From: Pteria penguin
Lineage: Eukaryota > Mollusca > Bivalvia > Pterioida > Pteriidae
DNA length: 64,000 bases
Reading direction: 5' to 3'
Assembly (NCBI GenBank): GCA_035048485.1
Contig: CM068582.1
Span: 32,367,596 to 32,431,595, forward strand
Below are positions 12,701-21,610 of the stretch, in pieces (position 1 is the stretch's first letter; each line of letters begins with the position of its first letter). A program made the position numbers and the translations under genes. The notes below the pieces were generated by a model, which worked only from the letters and a program-made list of their open reading frames with translations, was not told the DNA's origin and ran no database searches.

Positions 12701-15700
12701 CAAAACAGATCTGCGGAACAGTTACACACCTCTGCACACCTATATCCATATCTATCGTTGGGACAAGCAAGTGTACAATTCAATCCATATAACCCTTTCG
12801 GACATTCTATAAATTATAAGATTAAAAAGATTATATTCTTTTCTCTAATGTGCTTTAGGTCAAAGATAGTGATTTCTTTCCAGTAGGGGCCCATGTTAAT
12901 TACCAAAACTTCAGCATTATTTACACAACTTTATATTTCTTAGCTTTATATACCACCATGTATCAAAATGTTCGTTTTTTCATCTGGAATATATTTTGTA
13001 TAAGATAAAACGACAGCATCTGCCTGATGCATTGGAAAGAAATTTTGACCTGTGCAACAATTCACCAACATAGTAATGGATTATTTCCCTGCCAATATCT
13101 ACTAAGAAACAAATCCCTATTTTTACAATTGACTCGTAAAACAAGAACATTTATGGTTTGAATCTCTGATAACGTAGCATTTTATCTCCTTTTATTGAAA
13201 ACAAGGTATAAATTCGAACAATGACCACTTGTTTTCCGATATTCAAAGTCCAAATAAAACAATTTCGATGGTGGTGGTGGCTATGAACAAAATTAATCCA
13301 AATAGGACGAGTCTAGGCGTACCGAAGGAGTGAACGTCTCCAGCGAACACGCTTTACATTTTTGTAAACAAAACCACGTAATACGTCTCTGTACACGATC
13401 GTTCTCGAAAATATCATTTAACAATTGGAAAGAGGGATTCTTACTGTTTAAACATATTATTGTGTCGACTATAGAAGGTCGCCGTTGACAATGTCATGCT
13501 TTCCATTTCATTTCTCTGTGAGAGGAATGTATCCTTTAGTTTAGACACCCTCAAAACAAACATTCATAAAAGGTGCTCTGGCATAGTGTATAAGTCAATT
13601 AAAACGCCAAATGCAGGCATGGAAGGATGTTACTACTAAGTAAGTGGTAGTAAGTGATATAAATGTTTAAAAGTCACAGTAAAAAATGGAGGCATGTAAA
13701 TTGACCATCGTGCCGATACACAGGCGTTTAATCTAGGTATGAAACAGAACTTTTGCTCTTTGATGTGTGATACAACTGGCCGCGGTAATTATGAAAGTAT
13801 GAATAACAACAAAACATTCGAATGTCCACAAATTTTCGGCCGCGTGGCCTTTATCAAGTGGGAAATATTAAAAACAGAATATCAAGTTACGTCCATATTG
13901 CTGGAGTATGAAAGCGTAACTCAAAACATGACATAAATGAAAAGCACCAACACTCGCAAATCCATTAAATAGCAATATTTGGAAATGACTAAATGAATAA
14001 AATATCTATATTTCACATTATAATTACATTTAATTAAATTCATTTTTCGTGTTATTAAGTGCGATTGAATGCATAGTAGTGATGATTGGTATTGTTTTAC
14101 GACACTCCACGGATATTTCACGTATATGATGACGGCATCTGCCTGATTCATTGCATACAAATTTACACCTTTGCAACGCACCTAACCGAAGCCGTGAGGG
14201 ATCTTTTATAAGCCACGCTTACCGTGACAAGAGAGGTGGAGGTGGGGGCTCCGTTTTTACTTTCTCATCCGAAAGACAGAACACCAGGAGTCGAACCCGG
14301 GACTTCTCGATAACAAGCCAAGCACCTTTTCCACTAGGCCACAACGGCTTTTCAGTCATAAAAGTGTTCAGTGCGTATGTTGTATGTTGTAATACTGTTA
14401 TACTGTACTATTGTAAATCAATCTAAAGGAAAATTAGGATTAAATTCAGCTCCAGGAAATCCTACTTATACTCTCACGAACTTTTCGGTTTCGGAAGTAC
14501 TCGAGAATCATAAATCTGTCCTCAATACGTTTGGTATTGACTCAAATAAATTGAATTTAGAACTTCCATATTTGTACTGTATTCCAAAAATGCACAAAAC
14601 TCCGTACAAACAACGCTTTATCGCTGGTTCTTCGAAGTGTTCCACAAAATCTGTATCGATGCTAATCCACAAACAATATTAACCCCCCCCCCCCTCAGAA
14701 ATTAAATCTGTCCCTTCATTAGATATTGCGAATCAGTATATTCAGAAGTGGAATTAATCAAATGTGGATTCCTTAAAAATTCAAAAGAGTTGTTAAGAAC
14801 AGTCTAATAATCAAAAGGTTTTACTAATAATTCACTCCATCAAGTCTTTTGACTTTTCGAACTCTGTATCACAACGATCCCTCATCAGAAATTAAAAGAC
14901 AGATCTAGCGGAAATTATTCAAACTGCATTTACTAGTAAAAACGGAAGCCCGCAAATTCAAAATATTATATAGTAATAGCCACGTATAAAACTTTACTTT
15001 GGTTAGGGAAAATTCTGATTCCAAAAATAAAATACCACTGAAACAGCTTGTCATCAGATGGGTTGAACTTTCTTAACGATAACATTTTTTGTGGTGTTTT
15101 GAGGTAATGTTTTTTCAACAAATAGGTCCGGCATTCCAATGGGCACTAACTGTGCTCCGCTTCTGGCTGACATTATTCCTTTTATTCAGTACGAAGCTGA
15201 AGTTCATTCAGCTCTTTGCTTTCGCAAGGAAAAAAACAATTGGCTCTTGGCTTCAAATTTTTAACTTAGCAGATATATAGATGACTTGCTTTCAATTAAT
15301 AATCATTCCATTCTCGGATTACCTTAGCATCATCTATCCAAGAGAACTGGAAGGGTCAAAGAAACCACAATAAACTAGTAATACCTACTTCGATATTTTA
15401 GATATTTAAGTTCAGATCTTTCGAACAATTAATGGTCAATTGAGACACCTCCCACTCTAAGGAACAAACGTGACTATTTCAATTTCGCTATCACAAACTT
15501 TCCTTTCATAAGTAGCAAACATTTTCCATCATCGCCCGCAATACGGCGTATTCCATCATCTCAGTTAATACGGTTATTCCAGAAGCATGGTTTCAAAATT
15601 ACAATTACTTTGGTTCTGACGGGCTAGGCGACTTTTCAGTTAATGCTGCTCAACCAGGGTTATATATGTGCTAGACTAGCATCGTCACTGAGGAAGTTCT

Positions 15701-17215
15701 ACGGTCGTTACGAGACTCTTATTACTCCATATGATATCTCGTTATCCAGACTTTTAAATGATATTCTGGACTGAGACCGATTCCGATCACAGATTTGACA
15801 CCTTCTATACTAGAAGGTTACCTACTTCGACTTCTCCATATATAGATACATATGGAATTCACACGATTTGACTCTTTCTACGGGGTATATGTGACGGGTG
15901 TTGCTATCAAGCAGGAGATGCTCACTCTCCCCGGGCACCTGATCTCACTCCATCACAGGGGTTCACATATGCTCTTCAAGTAGACATATTTTGTTATTTT
16001 CCATTTGTTTTTCATTTTCACTGATTTTGTATGTCCTATGGTTTCATGATTTTTGGATTTGTGGTTTGGATTTATCCATCATCTTTACATTCTTTATGCA
16101 CAGTTCTGTTCTTAGATTAATCCTTTGGCTCACTCTTTTGTGCCCACTTTGGTTTTTAACTCTGCTCTTCAAATATCTATATATTATTAGAATTCCAATC
16201 ATTCTGCCATGGACATTACTGAAAAGTCCTAAGTTGACGAAATGCTTATCTTGTGCACAAAATTAAAACATAATATTAATATTAATATTTATTTTACGTC
16301 AGAAGTCAGTAATTAACGAAACACAATAATTCGTTTTACAATTTACACGGAGGGTATCTCGGGTTTTATAACAAAATATAACGAAAAACAAGAATAAACA
16401 CAAGAAAACGATACCATAGCACTCTCCATTGATCTCCACGCGGCCAAAGAAATTATCTCTGAAAAAGTAAATAATACTCAAATAAACATAATTTTTTTTT
16501 ATTTCGGGGGAGCATATATACGCCTTCGTGTCCATCTGTACGTCCGTCCGAGCTCATATCTCTTATACCTTTCATCATAATTTGATCATACTTCACCAAA
16601 ATATTATTTAGGTTAAAGCCTTTGGGACAAAGGTCACTCAAGGCCTTTTCTGAAATGTCAAGGTAACTTATTAACAATGAATTAAAATACCATGAAGTAC
16701 TTATATCTCCTACACCTATATCAGAATCTGATCATCCTTCACAAAATGTTATTTAGGTATAGGGGTTTTTGACAAAGATCACTCAAGGTCATTTCAATCT
16801 TATTAAAATGCGACTTGTATTTCGCTCCTCTACGATACTCTCCATGTACAAGATCTTACAACTGCCGATTCGAGGTCATCTCAGGCTTCGTTAGTGAAAA
16901 TATCTGATTGCAAGTATTCTAAAAATGTCATAAAATATTATTATGACAGTCAAAATATATTAATGCTCTGAAAAAAATCTAACATTGAATGAAGTCATTT
17001 TCATTTGTTTATTTCTATATGTTTTAGCAATAGGAATCATTTTGCGAAAAGCAGAGAGTTGTACTATGAAGTATCATTTAAAATAAGTTACATTACATGA
17101 AACATATTTACTATACTCTTAATAATTTCTGGTGATATAAAATATATACTTACTCGCAGGAGCAATGGCAATATGTAATGAAACAGAATAAAATCAAACA
17201 CACGGTATTAAACAT
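3401..17215 (-). CDS. Gene 1: spliced single-EGF type I membrane protein (six exons)
   Basis: Coding exons, read 5' to 3' on the minus strand, are 17215-17154, 16458-16415, 12806-12642, 12356-12239, 6154-6117 and 3753-3401. Each junction has AG acceptor and GT donor, and the phases join without a stop, giving about 259 residues. The order is a hydrophobic signal peptide, a short linker ending N-G-E-C-Y, an EGF-like module with eight cysteines, one membrane span, a short juxtamembrane piece and a 116-residue polar tail. The EGF module resembles the CP-x-G-x-YG-x-x-C repeats of MEGF10/SCARF-type receptors, but there is only one. A cell-surface role is inferred; the ligand is unknown. Introns hold a Gmr1-like LTR element and a Penelope-like relic, both antisense to the gene. 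Exon borders are by eye and lack transcript support. Confidence 0.72.
3760..5480. other. Gene 1 intron 5, mostly featureless
   Basis: AT-rich intronic DNA between the tail and juxtamembrane exons. The one visible item is a 32-bp direct repeat at 3948-3979 and 3985-4016 (core TTGCTGTTGTACATTTCATG). Confidence 0.5.
5493..5570. repeat. Perfect 25-bp inverted repeat with 28-nt loop
   Basis: Arms 5493-5517 and 5546-5570 are exact reverse complements; the core reads CTGACAGGGTATCGG. The 28-base loop contains a further CTGACAG. It lies in gene 1 intron 5. The fold is the size of a small hairpin RNA precursor, but nothing shows transcription on its own. A recent palindromic insertion is as likely. 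Confidence 0.8.
6117..6154 (-). CDS. Gene 1 exon 5: 38-bp juxtamembrane exon
   Basis: The exon is exactly 38 bp (1 + 12 codons + 1) between TTGCAG and GTAAAC and encodes D-E-L-S-G-Y-L-Q-D-N-L-Q. Genes 2 and 3 have 38-bp exons of the same phase at the same place, with a Tyr near the middle. It is needed to bring the transmembrane exon and the tail into the same frame. Confidence 0.62.
6735..6790 (+). repeat. Retroelement 3'-end relic with GTGATGAG..GAAA motif
   Basis: The phrase AGTGATGAGCTGG, a short intervening stretch and GTGAAATGCGCC resemble the hammerhead-like 3' segment of Penelope-like elements seen better at 63101-63150. Confidence 0.35.
7080..7138. repeat. Left copy of a 60-bp flanking repeat
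   Basis: This stretch (key phrase CTTTTATAATTCGTAAGTA) recurs at 10393-10453 just outside the 3' LTR. It is far too long for an LTR target-site duplication. Confidence 0.7.
7143..7182 (+). repeat. 5' LTR remnant (3' end only)
   Basis: Matches the last 40 bases of the 3' LTR (GGGTTTATTTCTGAC then GTAAC). The other roughly 500 bases are missing. Confidence 0.75.
7189..7206 (+). promoter_or_regulatory. Primer binding site, tRNA-Pro type
   Basis: TGGGGGCTCGTCCAGGAT lies 6 bases after the LTR remnant. It differs by one base from the classical tRNA-Pro primer site used by gammaretroviruses. Confidence 0.7.
7297..8330 (+). pseudogene. gag relic of the Gmr1-like element
   Basis: Starts with ATG at 7297 (M-S-F-K-V-E-E-F-L), shifts frame near 7360, then runs through a Glu/Arg-rich coiled coil (about 7550-7650). 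A capsid-like region follows (P-K-F-I-E-K-S, W-P-R-E-V-W, Y-I-E-F-A-K-E-K, D-L-R-E-L). At least four breaks are visible: a frameshift near 7360, a stop near 7650, one near 7990 and a TGA near 8078. A degraded zinc knuckle (C-A-Y-C-K-K) is at about 8390. Confidence 0.65.
8482..9105 (+). pseudogene. Retroviral-type protease and linker relic
   Basis: The protease active site reads L-R-D-T-G-A-T-Q at about 8635-8660 and the flap/C-terminal motif L-L-G-N-D-L-A-G-G at about 8848-8875. A stop at 8795 splits the two halves. The linker A-V-T-R-A-M-A follows, as in molluscan gypsy elements. Confidence 0.7.
9150..9490 (+). pseudogene. Integrase ends, core deleted
   Basis: The N-terminal part (L-L-A-E-Q-H-K-D-P, L-K-D-G-I-L-M-R-K-W) joins near 9350 to the C-terminal core (Q-Y-K-S-S-A-Y-R-P-E-S, Q-G-A-L-E-R-L-H-Q). 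The latter carries the catalytic Glu. The region with both catalytic Asp residues is missing. Confidence 0.65.
9490..9760 (+). pseudogene. C-terminal RNase H relic
   Basis: Across shifting frames one reads Y-S-T-I-E-Q-E-C-F-A-F, T-D-H-N-P and K-G-K-D-N-V-I-A-D-A-L, the end of a gypsy RT/RNase H. The reverse transcriptase itself has been deleted. Confidence 0.62.
9847..10390 (+). repeat. 3' LTR of the Gmr1-like element
   Basis: Begins TGTTGTGAGG right after the purine tract AAGGAGGGAGG and ends CAGTAACA, so the ends are TG..CA. A TATA-like TATATAAG is at 10057-10064 and AATAAA at 10318-10323. Confidence 0.72.
10393..10680. repeat. Right flanking repeat joined to a dispersed gene-desert repeat
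   Basis: 10393-10453 repeats 7080-7138. It continues into a family seen at 16530-16800, 21840-22110, 22760-23170, 49080-49260 and 49975-50150, marked by phrases such as AAGGTCAAGGTCA, TCATTTGAAAGG and CATATTTGAC. Confidence 0.55.
10690..12230. other. Gene 1 intron 4, AT-rich
   Basis: About 10720-10800 holds a short dispersed module (CCTTGGTGATTTTTTGTCAT, then ACAGCTTTGTCAGATGTCTTC) also found near 980-1040, 53640 and, inverted, 54550-54620. Otherwise nothing seen. Confidence 0.45.
12239..12356 (-). CDS. Gene 1 exon 4: transmembrane segment
   Basis: A 118-bp exon. After the conserved D-K-I-W-S-M-D-I it encodes W-Y-T-I-S-L-V followed by an uninterrupted hydrophobic run and ends A-L-R-N-R at the cytoplasmic face. 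Acceptor TTGGTAG, donor GTACGT. It is close in sequence to the gene 3 exon at 59930-60044. Confidence 0.8.
12642..12806 (-). CDS. Gene 1 exon 3: EGF-like module
   Basis: A 165-bp exon with acceptor TTATAG and donor GTAAGT. It encodes a module starting C-P-K-G-L-Y-G-L-N-C with eight cysteines, two Y-G turns and a closing F-C-H-H-L-I-G-C. This is the laminin/MEGF style of EGF repeat. Entry is phase 2 and exit phase 1, as in the equivalent exons of genes 2 and 3. Confidence 0.82.
12810..14090. other. Gene 1 intron 2, AT-rich
   Basis: A partial SINE core (CATCTGCCTGATGCATTGG) lies at about 13017-13075. A run of 20 G is outside this stretch at 12498-12517. No exon recognised. Confidence 0.45.
14096..14348 (-). 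repeat. tRNA-derived SINE, family 1
   Basis: On minus, a tRNA-like head (AAGCCGTTGTGGCCTAGTGG, then GGGTTCGACTCC) is followed by the family core (TCGGATGAGAAAG, GGTGCGTTGCAAAGG, GGCAGATGCCGTCATC). The same core occurs at 47709-47954, 54177-54453, 19668-19863, 43736-43925, 54915-55160, 59090-59275 and 60253-60500. Confidence 0.72.
14413..15960 (+). mobile_element. Penelope-like retroelement, decayed
   Basis: A broken RT frame reads, in order, L-P-Y-L-Y-C-I-P-K-M-H-K, R-F-I-A-G-S-S-K-C-S-T-K, G-I-P-M-G-T-N-C-A-P-L-L-A-D (15129-15175), R-Y-I-D-D-L-L-S-I-N-N with the catalytic DD (15268-15300), F-N-F-A-I-T-N-F-P-F (near 15480), and S-S-L-R-K-F-Y-G-R-Y (near 15690). Stops and frameshifts occur throughout, so it is inactive. 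The tail near 15890-15970 (GAGATGCTCACTC, GGGCACCTGATCTCACTCC) recurs in inverted form at 41090, 46270 and 55190. The Penelope assignment is by motif style, not by search. It lies in gene 1 intron 2, antisense. Confidence 0.62.
16415..16458 (-). CDS. Gene 1 exon 2: linker ending NGECY
   Basis: A 44-bp exon (1 + 14 codons + 1) between TTTTTCAG and a GTATCG donor. It encodes D-N-F-F-G-R-V-E-I-N-G-E-C-Y. The V-E-I-N-G-E-C-Y end is shared exactly with gene 3 and nearly with gene 2 (I-L-N-G-Q-C-Y), so the small exon is very unlikely to be chance. Confidence 0.72.
16480..16800 (-). repeat. Dispersed repeat with CAAGGTCA-type phrases
   Basis: Shares with 21840-22110, 22760-23170 and 49080-50150 the layout of a short G/C-rich start, a TGTCCGT/CTGTCTGT-like stretch and a body with AAGGTCA and TCATATTTGA phrases. 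Non-coding. Confidence 0.5.
17154..17215 (-). CDS. Gene 1 exon 1: start and signal peptide
   Basis: The start codon is at 17215-17213. The exon encodes 20 residues, hydrophobic then Cys-rich (begins MFNTVCLILFCF), and ends in phase 2 before GTAAGT. Gene 3 exon 1 has the same length class, the same hydrophobic profile and the same phase, which supports this start. Confidence 0.65.
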
Positions 17216-17488
17216 ATTGTTGAACTATGAACACAAGTTTCGAAGAGGGAAGTACATGTTTAATTTTAGAAATATAATTTCCTTGTAAGAAGGAAATAGA
17301 CGCGAGGAAATAGATATTTATATTACGCAATTTATCCCAACCCATCAAAATACCAAGAAATTTGATTTATACCCGAACCATGATATGATCCATAAGCACA
17401 TATACAAACGTATGCACTCTGTAAGACTATAATTAGCTTACATATAATCGAGTATTTCTATGTCCTTTTACGTGCTTATTTTCGTTCG

Positions 17489-17740
17489 TTGAGTATGTCC
17501 GTGACAACTTTTCTGAAAAAGCTGAATCAAATGTCTCTTATTAAATTTGTAGCACTTAATTTATTGGGGATTTTTTACTTTCACTCCTCCGGGGCGCCTT
17601 GTCTGACCTCTGAGTTTAATGTCCACTGTGGTACATTGTTTTTAGTGCCTCGGTCACGTGACATAAGTTTCGTATTTTACATTACAATATTTCAACATTT
17701 ATATTAAGATAGAAGAAAGCGTATCAGAACATACACGTGG
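17489..17740. other. Upstream flank of gene 1, open frame without known domain
   Basis: A 72-codon plus-strand frame here has no recognisable domain and no paralogue in the window. I treat it as chance. The promoter of gene 1 should lie just above 17215, but I see no clear TATA or initiator. Confidence 0.3.
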
Positions 17741-17744
17741 ATTA

Positions 17745-17800
17745 TTGTAATGCACCATATGCGCCTTTCGACAACTTTCGTCCTCGATGACGCTTAAGAA
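17745..17800 (-). repeat. Penelope-like 3' terminus relic
   Basis: On minus it reads GCGTCATCGAGGACGAAAG, then TTGTCGAAAGGCGCATATGG. This matches the element end at 63101-63150 (TTGTCGAAATGCGCATATGG). Confidence 0.5.
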
Positions 17801-19660
17801 CGACATTGTGGAATCCAAATCATTAATATTTAATTAGCAAAATCATTACCAAGTTGACCTATAAACAAAAGCTAAGGAACCAATCAAAGCACCGAGCAGT
17901 GCCTTAGGGAGATGCCCCTAATTGTCGAAAAAAAATCAAATCACACATTTACAGTTTTGTCACCGAGAATTGGAAATTTAGGGTTTGTACAGAAACTAAG
18001 AATACTCTCCGGAAAACAATCCACTATCGTGTAAGGAAACGTTCAGTCCATTATGTAGATCACTGGAAAACAGCAAAAATGGCGATAAAAGAGACAAGTA
18101 AAAGTAGTCATATCCCTTTTATAAAACAGTTTATACTCTCGTATTTGAGTTAAAAGGCATTTCAACAAGATGACATAAATATTACGTGTATCGCAAATCG
18201 CCTTGCCAATTTTCTGTATAATTGCGATTTCGTTTACAGTAAATGCTTCACATCTTGTGCTAAACCATTCGTTGATTATAGCCTTTGCTCATAACCATCA
18301 CAAATACACGTTCCTCGCAATAAGCAAGATACTGATTGGCCGTTTTGATGCGTGATTTTATACACATCATCCTTTTGTTCTTTAGTAGGGCAGAAATCTG
18401 ACCAAGTTTAGAACAATAGATATGATAGGTGACTAAAATATAAAACATGAACGGAACAAGTACATGTATTTGTAATTCTGCGTATTGAAATTACGATTTT
18501 CTTTTTAGACGTAACAATATGGATAATACTTCATCGATTGTCTCTCAGGAAATGGACTTTCGGGAAAAGGTAACTGCTAAGTTCCTTTTATTTTTTTTAG
18601 AAAAGTCAAGTTAATTTAGAAAAAAGACTTTCAAACACCAATACCCAAGGGTTTATTTTATCAATAAGCAATGATTACAATTCATACAAATTTTAATTGC
18701 CACTCGGAATATGGGATTTTCTTTAACCTGTCATCAGAGATTGACCATTGCAAAATTGATACTTTACACAGTTGTGTCTCGTGAAAAGATTTAGACAAAG
18801 GACCCCCGGGTCATTTCAGAGTGGTCATGATCACTAGAACTGAAGAACACAAAGAATATTTATGTACTGGCAAATTTTCATCAGCGTACCTTCATACTTC
18901 ATATCAGGAATACCTGCAGCACCAAAGCACAATCCTTTTATGCTTCCTAATAAGTTTCGGAGTATCAAGAGTTTCTTATCTCATTGTGTTGTCCATTTTG
19001 TGCAGTTGAGGACGTATTCATAATTTTTTAAATGATAAACTAATATTTCAACTCCAGTCAGTTAAAGTAAGCCCTGAAGGTAGTCATTTTACAAAGAGCC
19101 CTATGATTTGTTAGAAGCCTTTGGTAGTACCCATGGGCATGTAGTTTCTTAAGAACAATGTAGTGGATACCATTGGTATCTCAAGATGCTTATGTATTAT
19201 AAATACAAAAATGTCTCCACAAAATATATACAGAAAGGAAAGATCTTATTCTTTGAGGTTAAAACCTGCAAGCGGACAAATCTATTATTATTCCCTTGTT
19301 CTGATATTTGGTGGCATTGGGACAACTTTTCAGTCCACATTCATCGGGTTTTGCATTGTTTTGTTTTGTGTGTGTGTGTGTGGGGGGGGGGGGGGTTGTT
19401 TGTTTGTATTATTTTTCTTCTTATTCCCGTCTGTATGTTTGCAAATTTATTGCATGTATGACTATTAAAATAGCTGACTCTAAACTGGATTTAACTACCA
19501 TCATACATATGATAAACAAATTCACTGAAATATTTGTATACAGTGGCATATAACTAATTACTTCCGTACGTCACGTGCACGTCATTGAATTAAGTTGTCT
19601 ACCGTATACTACAAACATATCTGAATTTGTGTTATATATGAAGAGAGATTGAACAATTTT
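17800..19660. other. Intergenic DNA between gene 1 and gene 2
   Basis: AT-rich. A run of 13 G near 19382 follows a (TG)n stretch. A plus-strand open stretch at 18519-18570 is flanked by TTTTAG and GTAACT and could be an exon, but has no paralogue or domain. Otherwise featureless. Confidence 0.4.
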
Positions 19661-19667
19661 TGTCATT

Positions 19668-19863
19668 CCACGATTATTCTACATAAATGGTCACTACCTC
19701 TGCCTGGCACATTACAAACAAATGTCTACCTATGCAAAGGACCACCCGCAGCAGTGAGGGATATTTGACGTGACACGGTATCTCGGTTGCGCCCATAGCG
19801 GGAATCGAATCCACGACCTTTAGGCCACGGAACGAACATCTTATCCACTGAGCTACTCTAGCG
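19668..19863 (-). repeat. tRNA-derived SINE, family 1 variant
   Basis: On minus, an A-box-like TAGCTCAGTGGATAAG and B-box-like GGATTCGATTCCC are followed by the core (TCACTGCTGCGGG, ATTTGTTTGTAATGTGCC). Closest in form to a complete tRNA-like head in the window. Confidence 0.65.
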
Positions 19864-19869
19864 TAAATG

Positions 19870-21340
19870 AACAAAATGTTAAATATAATCAGGTTCGAGT
19901 TACCATTAAAGGTCATCCTGGATTAATATTAAAGTTATTTTAGTTAATTCTTCATGTAGCAACATTTTTAAATTTATACACAAATGGTATTGTGAAAGTG
20001 ACTGTGAAGTCATGTTTTGTTTTATGTATACAAATATAAACTATATATATATATTAATCATATTCAATTCATTATGATGCCTATATACATTTTCTAGAGA
20101 ATTTATACATCAGAAATATATGATCTAATCTATTAATAATGATTCCTACACGTTTTTCTACCGACCATTAATGTAGAATTGGCAGAACATATTCTATTGG
20201 ATCAGATCAATGTACCTTTTCTTTCTGTCTTTATGAAATCTTGTAAGATAGATCTTTTCTTCATCGTCTTTTTTTCTAAAAGTTTTGTATTACCATTCCA
20301 TATGATGAATTGAAATTTGACTTAAAGTATTCTGATTGAAAATGTCATTTATTAAAATGATCAAAACTATTGGTTGTGGAGCATTGTCCACACAAAAAAA
20401 TAAACAATAGTTACAAAGATAAATGTGTAGGAAAACAACGATTATCAAAATTGGGAAAAGGTGGCATCGAAAAAAGGCCACACACTATTACAATATATCA
20501 AACTACATACCTTAAGGTGGAGACGTTATTAAATGAACAGGACAATTTTACAGCATGAAAAGGTGGGTGGTGGTGGAAAAACGAAATTTAGATCCATAGT
20601 TATAGTTACAATGTTTTCACGATGAACAACAAAGCTTAAGTGACGCTAATTAATCATTCATGAGGTCAAGTGAACAGTCACATGAAACAAACACGTGACC
20701 ACAACATATAATGTGATTGGATGAAGTGCTAATTAATTATTAATGAGGTCACATGCAACAAACACATGATCACAAAACAGATTCTAATAGATTTAACATT
20801 TTCTGTGAAAAATATTACACTTGTATTAATCGAAACAATAATTTTTACATATTATGCCTTAAGTGATATTATATCCATAATATAGTTTTATTGAAAATAT
20901 ATCTGTTATTTTATCCATTAATAATCATATGCTAACAACTATGATGATTCGATTTTTACCAGGAACTTGGAAGACAGCAGAATCAAGTACATCCACTTCG
21001 CATTGAAATATTTTACATTGACCTCTTCGATACATGACAAATTATCGTCAATTTCTTATCAACAAGCTTCATTCTTTAAACCTGCTCAGCGTATGATGAC
21101 TCCATGCATAGGAGATTACTACGTCCAAGACAATTATTGTCAAAATAATATAAAACCACTCCTTGTTGTACATTATAGTTTTCTACAATAATCTTGTGTG
21201 TAATACAATATATATTATCCGGGTGTTAAGGAGAAGGTACAGTCATAGTAGACTTGAGATGTTGACTGAGCAAATGAGTTCCCAACAGCGGATGTTAATC
21301 GAAATAAGTGCGTATGATGATATAATATATACGTAATGAC
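19870..21340. other. Intergenic, downstream of gene 2
   Basis: 20644-20782 contains two imperfect tandem copies (phrases GTGCTAATTAATTA, ATGAGGTCA, CAAACACGTGA). A (TA)n patch is at 20042-20053. No genes seen. Confidence 0.45.
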
Positions 21341-21347
21341 AGTTAGA

Positions 21348-21610
21348 TCATACAATATTTTTCTTTAATGAACATGGTTCTAAATATTCTACATCGTTAA
21401 GAGTACTTAATAACGGTTGAGAAGAAAGAGGTGACAAAGGTGTTTGTGCCATCGGTGGTGAAGATATTACAGGTTTTCCCTCTATTTCAACATATATCTG
21501 GAAATTATTTGTAGAACTAATATTGCCACCATTCTGTGTGTCAATGATATCGTCGTAAAGCATATTCTGCACCTGTGCAGGTTTGTGATTTGCGGGAAGG
21601 GCTAAAACAT
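21348..21610 (-). CDS. Gene 2 short cytoplasmic tail exon
   Basis: Starts after GTTTCAG and ends at TGA 21350-21348. About 86 residues, rich in Pro, Ser and Thr, with Q-I-Y-V-E-I-E and Y-L-E-P motifs that align with the gene 3 tail (Q-I-Y-N-E-I-Y, Y-L-E-P). It is truncated relative to genes 1 and 3. Confidence 0.68.

Noticed and set aside
12562..12792. Plus-strand 76-codon frame
   Set aside because: It is the antisense shadow of the gene 1 EGF exon, whose cysteine pattern and splice sites are on minus.
18519..18570. Possible plus-strand coding exon (ATG after TTTTAG, GTAACT donor)
   Set aside because: Single short candidate without paralogue, partner exon or domain; could be chance.
19668..19863. 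True tRNA genes at SINE heads
   Set aside because: A- and B-box-like motifs are present, but a full cloverleaf with acceptor pairing cannot be drawn, and each is fused to the repeated SINE core.
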